DNA from: a virus
Virus record (IMG/VR): IMGVR_UViG_3300037189_014014
Span: 1 to 20,164 of that record
Strand: one strand, 5' to 3'
Length of the DNA: 20,164 nt
Shown: positions 9,703-18,869 of the stretch, in pieces
Position numbering within the stretch: the first letter of the stretch is position 1
Layout: every line of letters starts with the position of its first letter
Notes under the pieces: generated by a model
Told to the model about the DNA's origin: nothing
The model's database searches: none
The model's input: only the letters and a program-made list of their open reading frames with translations
Translations under genes and position numbers: made by a program

Positions 9703-10737
9703 ATGCCCAAGGATAGTAAAGAGAAGTCACTCGTTCAACGGATTATCGACAACCCTGGCGTTAAGCTAGGTGTGTTGGGTGGTGCCACTGTCCTTGGGAA
9801 CGAAATTCGTAAACAAGCGGTTGGTTCGCGTGTTATTCGAGAACAGAATCAAGCACGTAGATTGTTTGACCCAATGCCAAACAATCGAAAAAGTTTAAGT
9901 CCAGCATATGATCCAGTCACTGGTCGTAAAGAAGGTTTAACAAGTCCAGCTAGAGCTGCACGTACTCAACAACGATTAAAGGAAGACGTCGCTGGGCTTA
10001 AAGGTTTGAAACAACGTGCTCAGAAAGTACAAGCGGAGGATCTAGCTCGTCGTGAAAGTAAAGGCGCTTTTGACGCTCTAAAAGAATTTGGAAAACGACG
10101 GCCAAAACTACCTGCCGGTGTACAAAATGCAGTTACCAATTTAGGTCTTGGTAGTCGTGTTGCAGGTTCAAGTGCACCAGCACCTGAAGTTTCTAAAAAC
10201 AAAGTAACACCGACCAGGGCGCAACAGCAAAAAGTTCGTCGCGAAGTAGGTGTTACACCAAAGACTAGGTATCAGGCAAATGCTTACGCTGCCAAATTGC
10301 AAAGCATGGCTAAAGATGACATCTTTGCGCGTGCAAATAAACCATTATTCAACTCGCCGTTTAGGAAGCCTGGTGATGCTATAAAGACACCATCTCTTGG
10401 CAAAAGGGCTTTGAATTTTGGTGTTGTTACCGCACTTACGGCATTAGCGCCAAAAGGTTTAGATATAGCAGGTGAATTGAATTCACAGCGTATTGAGCAA
10501 AACAAAACTGGCAAGAAGCCTGATGCTAAACCAGGCGCTGGAAACACTAATACGGCTGCTGTAGACGAACGAGCAATGCAAGCTGAATATTCAAGGATTG
10601 TAAGCGAAGCAAATAATCTTCTTGCGAAAGAAGGTTATACAACAGATGATGCTCGTAGTTACGTACTAGATCGCATGTCTAAGAAAGGCCCAGTATATAA
10701 GGCCTACGCGGAAAAGAACGTAAAGTTGATGAGATAA
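9703..10737 (+). CDS. Large basic protein (344 residues), possible internal virion protein
   Basis: The N-terminus MPKDSKEKSLVQRIIDNPGV leads to a glycine-rich segment (KLGVLGGATVLGNEI) and then to an extended basic region (residues 45-215) with many Arg, Lys and Gln. Residues 232-256 (RALNFGVVTALTALAPKGLD) are hydrophobic and might insert in a membrane. The C-terminal 65 residues are helical (AEYSRIVSEANNLLAKEGYT, then ARSYVLDRMSKKG). No family recognised. AGGTGAAG precedes the ATG. Size, basicity and position just before the packaging genes would fit a head-internal or ejection protein, which is inference. Confidence 0.75.
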   Translation: MPKDSKEKSLVQRIIDNPGVKLGVLGGATVLGNEIRKQAVGSRVIREQNQARRLFDPMPNNRKSLSPAYDPVTGRKEGLTSPARAARTQQRLKEDVAGLKGLKQRAQKVQAEDLARRESKGAFDALKEFGKRRPKLPAGVQNAVTNLGLGSRVAGSSAPAPEVSKNKVTPTRAQQQKVRREVGVTPKTRYQANAYAAKLQSMAKDDIFARANKPLFNSPFRKPGDAIKTPSLGKRALNFGVVTALTALAPKGLDIAGELNSQRIEQNKTGKKPDAKPGAGNTNTAAVDERAMQAEYSRIVSEANNLLAKEGYTTDDARSYVLDRMSKKGPVYKAYAEKNVKLMR

Positions 10738-10738
10738 A

Positions 10739-11236
10739 ATGGATCCAATTGACAAGCAGTTCTTAAAGATATTGTTATCGGGTCGTACAGGCCCGATGGT
10801 AAAAGGGCTTATCAAAATTAATCCATACATCGATGCAGCCATGATGGCCTATCCGTATGCCGAGCAAATGGCTCGTCAGAATATGATTGAACATGGGTTG
10901 CCAATGGTTCCTAGGCAAAGGGGTTTTGGGCAAACATTTCGAACCAATACTGATGGGTATGATCCACATTATTACAAACCTCAACTTGAAGAACGTAATG
11001 ATGATGATTGGGATCAAGTACAACAGATTGCTAAAGATCGTTTAGCTGCATTGATGGAAGTAGCTAAAAAACGTCGAGCAGCTGGTGGCACTACGGCAGA
11101 TGTTTCAAAAGACTTTGCGACTATTCGTAAATCAGGACAACTGTACAACCCAGGTGATTTCATTAGAGGTGCTGGACAGAGTACCCCTAAACGTGGTGCG
11201 TCCATTCCAAATACATTAAGATTGCCAAAAACCTAG
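10739..11236 (+). CDS. Hypothetical protein (165 residues), late block
   Basis: Starts MDPIDKQFLKILLSGRTGPM and has a hydrophobic but broken helix at residues 28-45 (NPYIDAAMMAYPYAEQMARQ), an acidic-aromatic middle (GYDPHYYKPQLEERNDDDWD), a basic helix (RLAALMEVAKKRRAAGG), and an unstructured basic C-terminus. The ribosome site is weak (GATGAG), and the start follows the preceding stop by one base, so it probably depends on coupled translation. No family recognised; it is likely made with the preceding protein and may share its location. Confidence 0.7.
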   Translation: MDPIDKQFLKILLSGRTGPMVKGLIKINPYIDAAMMAYPYAEQMARQNMIEHGLPMVPRQRGFGQTFRTNTDGYDPHYYKPQLEERNDDDWDQVQQIAKDRLAALMEVAKKRRAAGGTTADVSKDFATIRKSGQLYNPGDFIRGAGQSTPKRGASIPNTLRLPKT

Positions 11237-11260
11237 TAAGTAAGTTGGTATTATGTTGGC

Positions 11261-12019
11261 ATGGCTGAGATTGTTGAAATTGGCGATGACAGATATCGAG
11301 TTACCAATGGTAAGCAAGTAAAACTATGTCGAGGAATAAGTACCTATAATTCAGAAGAGGGTAGACCTTGTAATAGCATCGCCCTTTCTGGGCGAAACTA
11401 CTGTAGATTTCATGGTGGCAAGACACTAATTGGCCCAGCTCATCCAAACTTTATTACTGGGTTGAACTCCGTAGGTTACAAGCGGTTTAGTAAAGTAGGT
11501 AAAGAACTACTTACTCAAATAGACGAATTACGTAACGACCCAGACCTATTTAGTTTGAAAGATGACGCAGCATTCATTACTGCGATCATGGACAAGCGTG
11601 CTGAAGCTGCTGGAGAAGGCGTAGGCATTGAGCAGTACAAGAAAGTACAAGCAGCCTACCAACTTGCTCATAGTAAATTAGGTTCATCTGACTTTATTGA
11701 TGCCTTTGAACAGATTGGCGACGTATTAAACGAGACACTTGATCAATTTGCAGCCAGCAGAGATGTCATGGAATTAATTGATCGACGTGTCGAGATAGTT
11801 GAGGCTGAGCAACGCATGATGCATGCGAAGGCATATACCCTCGAGGTTGATCAAGCTTTTTCATTTGCTATGCAGTTACTTGAGATCGTCAAAGACAATG
11901 TACGTAATGGTGATGAGTTGATTGCTATTCGAACCGGCGTGCAAAAGATGTTGAAGTTGTACAAGGGTGATGACGCAGATGACATACAAGACGCGGAGAT
12001 CATAAATGAATCAGCGTGA
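11261..12019 (+). CDS. Candidate small terminase subunit with N-terminal zinc knuckle
   Basis: A 252-residue protein directly upstream of the large terminase and overlapping it by 14 bases, the classic small-subunit position. Residues 20-55 have four probable metal ligands: Cys-23, Cys-37, Cys-48 and His-51, in LCRGIST, GRPCNSIALSG and NYCRFHGGKT. The CRFHGG motif is common in phage proteins next to terminases. Residues 100-235 are helical (LTQIDELRNDP, AFITAIMDKRAEAAGEG, QRMMHAKAYTLEVDQ), suited to oligomerisation. The small subunit recognises phage DNA and loads the large subunit. The call rests on place and motif; no strong HTH is visible. The ribosome site is poor (AAGTTGG), and a TATTAT box lies just upstream. 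Confidence 0.65.
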   Translation: MAEIVEIGDDRYRVTNGKQVKLCRGISTYNSEEGRPCNSIALSGRNYCRFHGGKTLIGPAHPNFITGLNSVGYKRFSKVGKELLTQIDELRNDPDLFSLKDDAAFITAIMDKRAEAAGEGVGIEQYKKVQAAYQLAHSKLGSSDFIDAFEQIGDVLNETLDQFAASRDVMELIDRRVEIVEAEQRMMHAKAYTLEVDQAFSFAMQLLEIVKDNVRNGDELIAIRTGVQKMLKLYKGDDADDIQDAEIINESA

Positions 12020-13739
12020 TCATGACAAGCTCACACCTCGTCGATTTAAGCAATTTACAAGGCCAGACAAACCTTTATCGCATGCACTGCTTGAGGCGAT
12101 GGATGCACGTTTAAAAGAAGTTATTGAAACAGGCGACTACAACTCGGGGAGGGCATATCAAATTAGCGGAGCTGAACTAGATTATAAAAAGTGGCTGCGT
12201 ACATACGCTCCACATGCAGCGTCGTCAGACCTTGGTGCTCATCACGAGCGTGCGTGGGAGTGGGCAGAAGGCATAGTGCCTGGTACGCCTCCACGTGCCC
12301 TAATTGAGTGCTGGTTTCGTGGTGGTGGGAAAAGTACCACAATGGAACTTATAACGTCTAGAATCGCCGTTAAGGGTACAAGGCGGTTTCTTGTGTATGT
12401 ATGTGCTACACAAGAAGCTGCTGATAGGCACGTGTCAGATATCGCAACCACTATGGAGCGATGTGGCATTGAAAGGGCTATGAACCGTTATGGCTTTTCT
12501 AAGGGATGGAATGCAAGCAAGCTTCGCACTGCTAATGGTTTTAACGTATTGGCTTTCGGTCTTGATACTGGCGCTCGTGGTGTTAAACTGGATCATCTTA
12601 GGCCTGACTTTATTATTCTCGACGATATTGACGAACTTGACGACTCAGTTAACAGGGTTGATAAAAAGATTGCTACGATAACACAAACTATTTTGCCAGC
12701 AAAGTCAAACGACTGCGCGATTGCGTTTGTTCAAAACAAGATCCACGCAAACTCTGTAATGGCTCAAGTTCTCAGTGGTGAGCTTGATATGTTGCAGAAC
12801 AGAATCCAGTCACCTATTGTCCCTGCAATTATTGATTTGAGATATGAGCCAGTTGAAAAAGAAGATGGCCGTATGGGTTATAAGATTACAGGCGGTACAC
12901 CTAGTTGGTCTCATAAAAACTTAGAGGTCTGCCAGCGTGAAATTGATGACTACGGACTTATCTCATTCCTTCGTGAGTGTCAGCATGACGTTGGCGTTGG
13001 TGGAAGATTCTTCCCAGAGTTTAAACAGCATGACGAAAAGGGTCAACCATGGCACGTAGTTGACACTATTGATGTCAAGCCGTGGTGGAGATTCTGGGCA
13101 TCTCATGACTTTGGAACTAATAGTCCAGCTTCGTTTATGATTTACGCGAGTGATGATGTAGAAAATGTTTACGTTCTTGCAGAAATTTATAAAAATGGAA
13201 TGGTCTCAAGTCAGCAAGCTGATGCTGCTCTCGAACTACTGGAGACAATGAAGTTAGCTGAACCAATACAATCAGATAAGCGACAGGAGACATGGCGTAC
13301 TAAGCTTGAAGCAATTGCATTTGACTGGGGTAACACATTCCCGCCGGAAAACCCTGCACAACGTATTGGTGAGTATCCTGTTGAGATCTGGTGGAAAAAA
13401 GGCATGCCGGCAGTACGTGCCGTCAAAGATCGTAAAGCTGGTTGGAGACGAGTTAAAGAATGGCTGGCTTCGTCTCGTATGCACGAGGGTTCTGTTATTC
13501 CGAGATTGCGCATTCTTCGTAACGGATGTCCTAACCTTATTCGTGAACTAGAAGCAGCAATGGCTGACCCACGTGATCCAGAAGAACTTGACAATGGTAC
13601 AAAAAGCGACCACGCACTCGACTCGTTTAGATATGGCGTTATGTGGCGCGAGTATCCAGCAAAGTGTGAAGAGGTAGTAGAAAAAATGAAGTACGCGCCT
13701 TCGTGGCTTCGTCCGCCTATTACGGATAACTTTTTATGA
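12006..13739 (+). CDS. Terminase large subunit (packaging ATPase and nuclease)
   Basis: A 577-residue protein with both terminase domains. ATPase: Walker A at 104-111 (FRGGGKST, a glycine-rich variant) and Walker B at 201-207 (DFIILDD, with the catalytic acidic residue next). RNase H-like nuclease: acidic residues Asp-368 in ASHDFG, Asp-440 in FDWG and Asp-539 in HALDSFRYG. The protein docks on the portal, pumps DNA into the prohead and cuts the concatemer. The length is normal. It overlaps the candidate small subunit upstream and ends over the start of a tiny membrane-protein gene. The packaging strategy (cos or headful) cannot be told from this gene alone. Confidence 0.95.
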   Translation: MNQRDHDKLTPRRFKQFTRPDKPLSHALLEAMDARLKEVIETGDYNSGRAYQISGAELDYKKWLRTYAPHAASSDLGAHHERAWEWAEGIVPGTPPRALIECWFRGGGKSTTMELITSRIAVKGTRRFLVYVCATQEAADRHVSDIATTMERCGIERAMNRYGFSKGWNASKLRTANGFNVLAFGLDTGARGVKLDHLRPDFIILDDIDELDDSVNRVDKKIATITQTILPAKSNDCAIAFVQNKIHANSVMAQVLSGELDMLQNRIQSPIVPAIIDLRYEPVEKEDGRMGYKITGGTPSWSHKNLEVCQREIDDYGLISFLRECQHDVGVGGRFFPEFKQHDEKGQPWHVVDTIDVKPWWRFWASHDFGTNSPASFMIYASDDVENVYVLAEIYKNGMVSSQQADAALELLETMKLAEPIQSDKRQETWRTKLEAIAFDWGNTFPPENPAQRIGEYPVEIWWKKGMPAVRAVKDRKAGWRRVKEWLASSRMHEGSVIPRLRILRNGCPNLIRELEAAMADPRDPEELDNGTKSDHALDSFRYGVMWREYPAKCEEVVEKMKYAPSWLRPPITDNFL

Positions 13740-13879
13740 TGACTGCTTTACTAGGTGCACTTTGTGTATTCAGTGCCATTATTGCGTACACCTGTGTTAG
13801 CGTATACTTGTTACTAAGACAACTTGTTGGCAATCCTTGGATGTTACGCACCATGAGCCAGGAAGATAGGTACCTTTGA
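13736..13879 (+). CDS. Very small membrane protein (47 residues) between terminase and portal
   Basis: The frame starts MMTALLGALCVFSAIIAYTC, and residues 3-28 form one hydrophobic membrane helix; the rest is amphipathic and ends SQEDRYL. It starts over the stop of the terminase gene (ATGATGA, with ATG at 13736 or 13739) and ends over the start of portal (TGATG), so both junctions favour coupled translation and the 140-base gap is fully used. No function is known; a small membrane gene in this place might be a holin-like or host-interaction protein. It is too short for most gene finders. Confidence 0.6.
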   Translation: MMTALLGALCVFSAIIAYTCVSVYLLLRQLVGNPWMLRTMSQEDRYL

Positions 13880-16038
13880 TGGCGATTCAAGACTTACTAG
13901 GACAACTGATGGGTGGCGCAAAGCAACCAAGAGTTATGGCTATGAATACGCCAGATAATAAGGGCACGCCTGGCAGTTTCGATATTGAAAGCCTACTCCT
14001 CAACGATCTAAAGAAACTAGGCATAGATCACGAGAAGCAGGATTGGAAAGTATCTCCTGACGAAGATAGTGACGAAGCCAAGGACATTACTAAATTTGTC
14101 AAAGAGCAGTTTGATGCGTCGTATCGCACTCGATACGAAATGGAACTTGAATGGATGCAAGCACTTGCCTTCTTCGAGGGACGCCAATGGTATCGAATAA
14201 ATTCAGCTGCTAGGAATCTGGCGTCACTACAGGACGATAAAGAGCCAAATCGGTACATAACTATCAATAAGATGAGACCTTTGATTGATGGTGTCGTTGG
14301 TAAATTGACGCAGGTTGGGCCAGATGCACGAGCAGTTCCGTTGTCATTTAACGAACGAGACCAAGCAGCATCTGACGAAGCAAACTTTATTTGTGGGCAC
14401 TTCACGCGAAAATTTAATCGTGAAACACAATTAAAAGAACGTGTTCGCTGGGCATGTGTGACTGGGACATCTTTTGTAAAAGTCTACTGGAACGCCAAGT
14501 CTGAACAAGTAATGCCGTATTTCGATATGAACGGCCAGATAACTGGTTATGACAAAGTGCCAATGGGTGATGTCGAAGAAGAAATCATTCCTTGTTTCAA
14601 TATTTACATTGATCCTCATGCACAGACTGATCACCACATTAGGTGGATGATACATGCAAGTATTAAACCACTTGGTTGGTTTGTAGATAACTATGGTGAA
14701 GCTGGAAAGAAAGTCAAAGCTAATGCATTGACAGGTCAGTCGGCTGGATACGTTGATGCATACCTTGAAGGTGCTAATGGTGCTGGTCAAGCATGGACTC
14801 AACCAACGTCAGCTAGGCTAAATGCTGCAGATCATCGCCGTATGGCTGCCGTTGTTTATGAGTACTGGGAAAAACCAACATCCCAATATCCTAAAGGTCG
14901 TTACATCGTTACATCGGATGATCAGCTTCTTTATGCTGGTATATGGCCTTATGAAAAGCGTGATGAATTCCCATTTATCCCTCTTCGATGGCAGCCTAGA
15001 TCCGGCACTCCATACGGGCACAGCTTAGGGTTTGACCTAACCCATCTCCAACTTACGTATAACCGAGTTTACTCACGTGCCGTTGAACAGATGGAAAAGA
15101 ATAAAGATTACGTCGTTGTAGAACGACGTGCTCGTATTGGTGCAGATGCTTTTAATGTCACTGGTGATGATATCAATGACAAGAACCGTATTTATCGAAA
15201 GGTTTATCACGACACTGGTAGCCGTCCTCCTCAAATTATGCGTGCTCCTGGCATTAGCGCTGACCTTTTCCCATTCCTTCAAGTACTTGAAAAAGATATG
15301 GCAGACATTGCGGGTTTGCACGATGTTAGTCAAGGTATGGCACAAGCAGGAACGCCAGCTGAATCCGTAAGACTCCTACAACGTGCAGATAACACACAGC
15401 ACTCATTTATCAGAGCTGATATTGAAATAAGTGCAGCCAAGATCAAAGAATGGGAGATTGCACTTGTAGAACAATTTGCTGCAGCTCCATTCATTGGTTC
15501 GGTTGATGATCAAATGAATCCAAGAGCTGCTGCTCAACAGGGTGTGATTACGTTTGATGCAATCCGTGATGGTGGTCAATATCGTGTTGTGTATGTTCCA
15601 GGAAGTACGCAAGAAGACAGCCCAGATCAAAAGATACAGAAGATTTCGATTCTACGGCAGATGGGATTGTTCGGTGATCCAGCAGATCCAGAAACAAACG
15701 CGCTGGTTGTACGTATGCTTCAGTTGCCAGAAACAGGCACTATTCTAGAGCACCTGGCTAATCAACAGGCAAAGCAACAAGAACAGCAGCAAATGATGAT
15801 GGAGATGCAACAGCAGCAAATGGAAGCTCAACAAGCTCCTAAGCAACCTGCATTTGATCCTGAAGCTGAGCAGATGCGTTCTGAGATGAAGATTCGTGAG
15901 AACGATGCAAAAACAGAGGCTGCAAGTCGTGCTAAACAGGACGATTACGCAGCCCAAAAGATTGCGGATTTGAGACAGCAAATGCTGATGCAAGGTATTA
16001 ATCCGCAACAAAATCAGCAAGCTCAACCACAGGCTTGA
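13879..16038 (+). CDS. Portal protein, P22-type
   Basis: A 719-residue protein (from ATG 13879; TTG 13876 is an alternative). Its size, position after the large terminase, and segments such as YEMELEWMQALAFFEGRQWY, RPLIDGVVGKLTQVGPDARA, PFIPLRWQPRSGTPYGHSLG and DIAGLHDVSQGMAQAGTPAE fit the P22-type portal family. It forms a dodecamer at one capsid vertex, docks terminase, and lets DNA in and out. The C-terminal 90 residues are very rich in glutamine, methionine and alanine (about 640-719) and should form a helical barrel or coiled coil as in P22. No missing segment is apparent. Two small ribosome-site candidates (AGG at 13868) lie upstream. Confidence 0.92.
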   Translation: MAIQDLLGQLMGGAKQPRVMAMNTPDNKGTPGSFDIESLLLNDLKKLGIDHEKQDWKVSPDEDSDEAKDITKFVKEQFDASYRTRYEMELEWMQALAFFEGRQWYRINSAARNLASLQDDKEPNRYITINKMRPLIDGVVGKLTQVGPDARAVPLSFNERDQAASDEANFICGHFTRKFNRETQLKERVRWACVTGTSFVKVYWNAKSEQVMPYFDMNGQITGYDKVPMGDVEEEIIPCFNIYIDPHAQTDHHIRWMIHASIKPLGWFVDNYGEAGKKVKANALTGQSAGYVDAYLEGANGAGQAWTQPTSARLNAADHRRMAAVVYEYWEKPTSQYPKGRYIVTSDDQLLYAGIWPYEKRDEFPFIPLRWQPRSGTPYGHSLGFDLTHLQLTYNRVYSRAVEQMEKNKDYVVVERRARIGADAFNVTGDDINDKNRIYRKVYHDTGSRPPQIMRAPGISADLFPFLQVLEKDMADIAGLHDVSQGMAQAGTPAESVRLLQRADNTQHSFIRADIEISAAKIKEWEIALVEQFAAAPFIGSVDDQMNPRAAAQQGVITFDAIRDGGQYRVVYVPGSTQEDSPDQKIQKISILRQMGLFGDPADPETNALVVRMLQLPETGTILEHLANQQAKQQEQQQMMMEMQQQQMEAQQAPKQPAFDPEAEQMRSEMKIRENDAKTEAASRAKQDDYAAQKIADLRQQMLMQGINPQQNQQAQPQA

Positions 16039-16080
16039 TGTATATAAATTTTAATTATGTGGTAGATTGAGGATAACTAG

Positions 16081-16893
16081 ATGTCTGACGAGATGGTGAT
16101 GCCAACTCCCGATTCACCAGCGGGGGCGACGGACAGCGGGTTGCGCGAAGCATTTGCAAACTTCATTCAGGAAGACGCCGTTCCTGAATTGACAGCAGAC
16201 AGGGCGTTAAATGCTGATACAAGTACGCAAGTTGCTGATAGTGATTCGTTATTGGAATCATTGCTTGGTGATTCACCAGGCGCTGTACCATACGAGCGCT
16301 TTCGCGAGGTCAATGAACGCGCCAAGCAAGCTGAACAGACAAGCGGAGAGCTGGAAGCATGGCGGGGTGTCATTGACGAGTTCAAGCACCTGGGATTTAA
16401 CAGCGCTGCCGATATTCAACAAGCTTTACTTCAGCAACAGCAAGAAGCCGAAGAATCTGAAATTCGACAACGATATGAAAATCTGCAATCAGCCAATATC
16501 TTAGATCCCCAAAGTGCATATGCACAGCAGGAAGCTGAGTTAACTAGGTTAAAGTATGAACGACAACTCGGACAGATTCAGGAGTACATGGTTGCTCAAG
16601 AATTGAACGAAGCAATGTCCCAGTACAAGTTTGCATCCAGAGCGCCTGATCTTGTGACAAGTCTTGTTCAACAAGGTTTGTCTCCAACTGTAGCTGCGGA
16701 GTTTGTTCACAACCAAGTGAAAGCTCTTGCGCAACAACTAGTCCCAGAACTTACCGGACGGTTGCAAGCTCAGTCACCAACTCCTATGGGTGGTGGACAG
16801 TCTGCTGGCAGAGCACCACAGGCACCACGTCAAGGGTCGATGTCTACACTTTCGCAACTTCTCGGTATTACTCGTAATCCAAATAATTTGTAG
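16081..16893 (+). CDS. Scaffolding protein
   Basis: A 270-residue acidic, glutamine-rich and helical protein between portal and major capsid protein, the usual scaffold position. Residues 70-90 (GAVPYERFREVNERAKQAEQ) are a motif common in phage scaffold proteins, followed by long coiled-coil segments (QQEAEESEIRQRYENLQSAN, QEAELTRLKYERQLGQIQEY). The C-terminus, from about residue 230, is Gly/Pro/Gln-rich and ends in SQLLGITRNPNNL, a likely capsid-binding helix. Scaffold directs prohead assembly and is then lost. GAGG lies seven to eight bases before the ATG. The 42-base AT-rich gap upstream (TATATAAATTTTAATTAT) might hold a promoter. Confidence 0.85.
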   Translation: MSDEMVMPTPDSPAGATDSGLREAFANFIQEDAVPELTADRALNADTSTQVADSDSLLESLLGDSPGAVPYERFREVNERAKQAEQTSGELEAWRGVIDEFKHLGFNSAADIQQALLQQQQEAEESEIRQRYENLQSANILDPQSAYAQQEAELTRLKYERQLGQIQEYMVAQELNEAMSQYKFASRAPDLVTSLVQQGLSPTVAAEFVHNQVKALAQQLVPELTGRLQAQSPTPMGGGQSAGRAPQAPRQGSMSTLSQLLGITRNPNNL

Positions 16894-16903
16894 GTGAAAA
16901 ACA

Positions 16904-17965
16904 ATGGCAGTAGATTTTAATGGTGCCCTTACACTTGCAGACTACGCTGCGATTTCTAACGACCCTCTTGTCAAAGAAATCACTAAGAGTCTGCATAAAA
17001 CCTGGAATGCCGTCAAGGACATTCCTCTATCAACCAATCCATCCCTTCGTCAGACGGGTATGCGTTTCACGAACGAGAACATTCCACTTCCTAACTGGAC
17101 TCCTCTCAACACTGAACCACAGACCTTTAAGACCAAGCCTAAGTCCTACGAAGAGCAGCTGTACATTCTGCGCAACAAGATCACGGTAGACCGCCGTATC
17201 CTTGAGCAGCCAAATGCTATTGTTGATCCAGTAGAATCCCAGATTCAGATGTTCCTCGAAGGCTTTGCCTACGACTTCAACGACAAGCTGATCAATAATG
17301 ATCCGACGTCGTCTGTTGTTGGCAACTCCCCTGACTGTTTCCCTGGTCTTTCTTATCGTCTTCAAAATAACGCAGACTATGATATTCCATCTGAAATGAT
17401 CGTTTCTTCGCAGGATATTTCGGCAACTAACCTGTTCCGTACATCCGCAAAGTCTGGATCCATTCCGTTTGGTGTACAGGCTGCAAACCGCCTTATCGCT
17501 GATCTTCAAACGTTGTTTGACAACATGAACAGCCCAGATGGTGATGGCGTCGTTTTGTACTGTTCTGAAGCTGCAAAGCGCCAGTTTGAAATGGCCATCC
17601 GCGTGATGGGTATTGGTGCTGGTTTTGATATCACTCAGGACAGCTACGATCGCCCAGTCGAAAAGTACAAGAACGCTACGGTTCGTACTGTTGGTCGTAA
17701 GTCAGATGGCGTTACCCCAGTCATCAGCAACGTTCAGACCCTTAGTGGTGCTAACCTTGATGCTAGTAAGGCTACTTCCATCTTCGCTGTACGTTACGGT
17801 ACTGGTTATGTCACTGGTTGGCAGTCTGAGCCATTCAAGCCTAAAAACCTTGGTCTGAGTCAGGAAAACGGCTTTATGCACAACATCCTGTTCGACTGGG
17901 GCGTTGGCTTGTGGATTCCTCATACTCGCGCCATTGGTCGCCTGAATATCCAGGTCACAGATTAA
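16904..17965 (+). CDS. Major capsid protein (HK97 fold)
   Basis: A 353-residue protein following scaffold. It begins MAVDFNGALTLADYAAISND and has segments typical of HK97-like major capsid proteins of podo-type phages: TRY-type helical start (LVKEITKSLHKTW), then FEW-type beta regions, PNWTPLNTEPQTFKTKP, a long helix VESQIQMFLEGFAYDFNDKL, DFNDKLINNDP with the LxGL-type FPGLSYRL, and a C-terminal IPHTRAIGRLNIQVTD. It makes the icosahedral shell. The length is slightly above average, with no protease delta domain. AGGTG precedes the ATG by about nine bases. Codon use looks more biased than that of the neighbours, as expected for a highly made protein. Confidence 0.92.
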   Translation: MAVDFNGALTLADYAAISNDPLVKEITKSLHKTWNAVKDIPLSTNPSLRQTGMRFTNENIPLPNWTPLNTEPQTFKTKPKSYEEQLYILRNKITVDRRILEQPNAIVDPVESQIQMFLEGFAYDFNDKLINNDPTSSVVGNSPDCFPGLSYRLQNNADYDIPSEMIVSSQDISATNLFRTSAKSGSIPFGVQAANRLIADLQTLFDNMNSPDGDGVVLYCSEAAKRQFEMAIRVMGIGAGFDITQDSYDRPVEKYKNATVRTVGRKSDGVTPVISNVQTLSGANLDASKATSIFAVRYGTGYVTGWQSEPFKPKNLGLSQENGFMHNILFDWGVGLWIPHTRAIGRLNIQVTD

Positions 17966-17975
17966 GGAGTAAATT

Positions 17976-18860
17976 ATGGCAAGAGATTTTAAACTATCGA
18001 ACTTTACGTTCACATCTGTAACGGCTGCAGCTAACTTGTTGGCAGTGACGCCTACATCACCAACTGGAGATGTAGCAAACTCTGGAGCAACACTAGGCCT
18101 AGCAAATGGTGCAGCTGGTACATCCACTGGATCTGCATCTGACACAAAGAACGTCATGGGTTTCTTGCAGAGCAAGCAAGACAACTCGTCGTTTGCAAAC
18201 TTCATTACTGGACAAGAAGTTACTGCAGTTACAAACCAACCAGCTATGATTGGTAATACGTCTTATGCAGAAATGTATATGTCGTTTAACATGTCGTGGA
18301 ACTTGAACGCAACAGCTGCAAACAACCTTCTTGAAAACGGTGGTTACTTTGTAGTTGAAGGTGCATACGACAATGGCTTTGGTTCAGTGGACTCATCGTC
18401 CTATGCTCCAATTTCAGGGCCAGTACCACTTGTTGTTCCGTCTGGAAACCTTGCTGCTGTTGCAGTTGCAAGCAATGTCATGACTACTGTAAGTGCTCAT
18501 AGCTTGAAGGTTGGTGATGTCGTAGTGTTCTACGTTGTATCTGGTTTCTCTACTGCACCTACAGCAAAACAACAGTACCAAGTACTTACAACACCTTCAC
18601 CTACCCAGTTCTCAATTGCACCTACTGGTTCAACGACTGCTGTAACTTTGGCTGGTACTCCAACAGCTGGAATTGCTGTCTATCGTTGTATTGGTGCTGC
18701 ACTTGGTGGCCATCGTGCTGCATGTCCAATTGTTCCAAGCCGAAGACCATACATGCGTCTTGCGCTTAAGTATGTAACGACAGCAACTACTGCTCCTGCA
18801 ACTATTAGCGTGTCACGTGTTGGACTGACGCTTGGTCGTGATAACGGCAATAACTACTAG
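17976..18860 (+). CDS. Probable head surface (decoration) protein with beta-sandwich insert
   Basis: A 294-residue protein right after the major capsid gene, rich in Ala, Thr, Ser and Val. Residues 90-155 contain beta-type segments (YAEMYMSFNMSWNLNATAA). Residues 158-235 (SNVMTTVSAHSLKVGDVVVF, then YQVLTTPSPTQFSIAP) match the pattern of a small beta domain seen in many phage structural proteins, in which an SAHGLxxGD-type loop is followed by SxTxF. The protein probably adorns or stabilises the capsid, or forms a head fibre. GGAG precedes the ATG by eight bases. No catalytic residue is evident. The decoration role is inferred from place and composition. Confidence 0.75.
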   Translation: MARDFKLSNFTFTSVTAAANLLAVTPTSPTGDVANSGATLGLANGAAGTSTGSASDTKNVMGFLQSKQDNSSFANFITGQEVTAVTNQPAMIGNTSYAEMYMSFNMSWNLNATAANNLLENGGYFVVEGAYDNGFGSVDSSSYAPISGPVPLVVPSGNLAAVAVASNVMTTVSAHSLKVGDVVVFYVVSGFSTAPTAKQQYQVLTTPSPTQFSIAPTGSTTAVTLAGTPTAGIAVYRCIGAALGGHRAACPIVPSRRPYMRLALKYVTTATTAPATISVSRVGLTLGRDNGNNY

Positions 18861-18869
18861 GTACCTACA

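Noticed and set aside
8837-9710. Minus-strand open frames opposite the small basic genes
   Set aside because: The + strand frames are chained by start-stop overlaps and have recognisable phage patterns; the antisense frames have neither.
14028-15630. Several minus-strand open frames inside the portal gene
   Set aside because: They are antisense shadows of a well-supported portal frame, with no ribosome sites or motifs.
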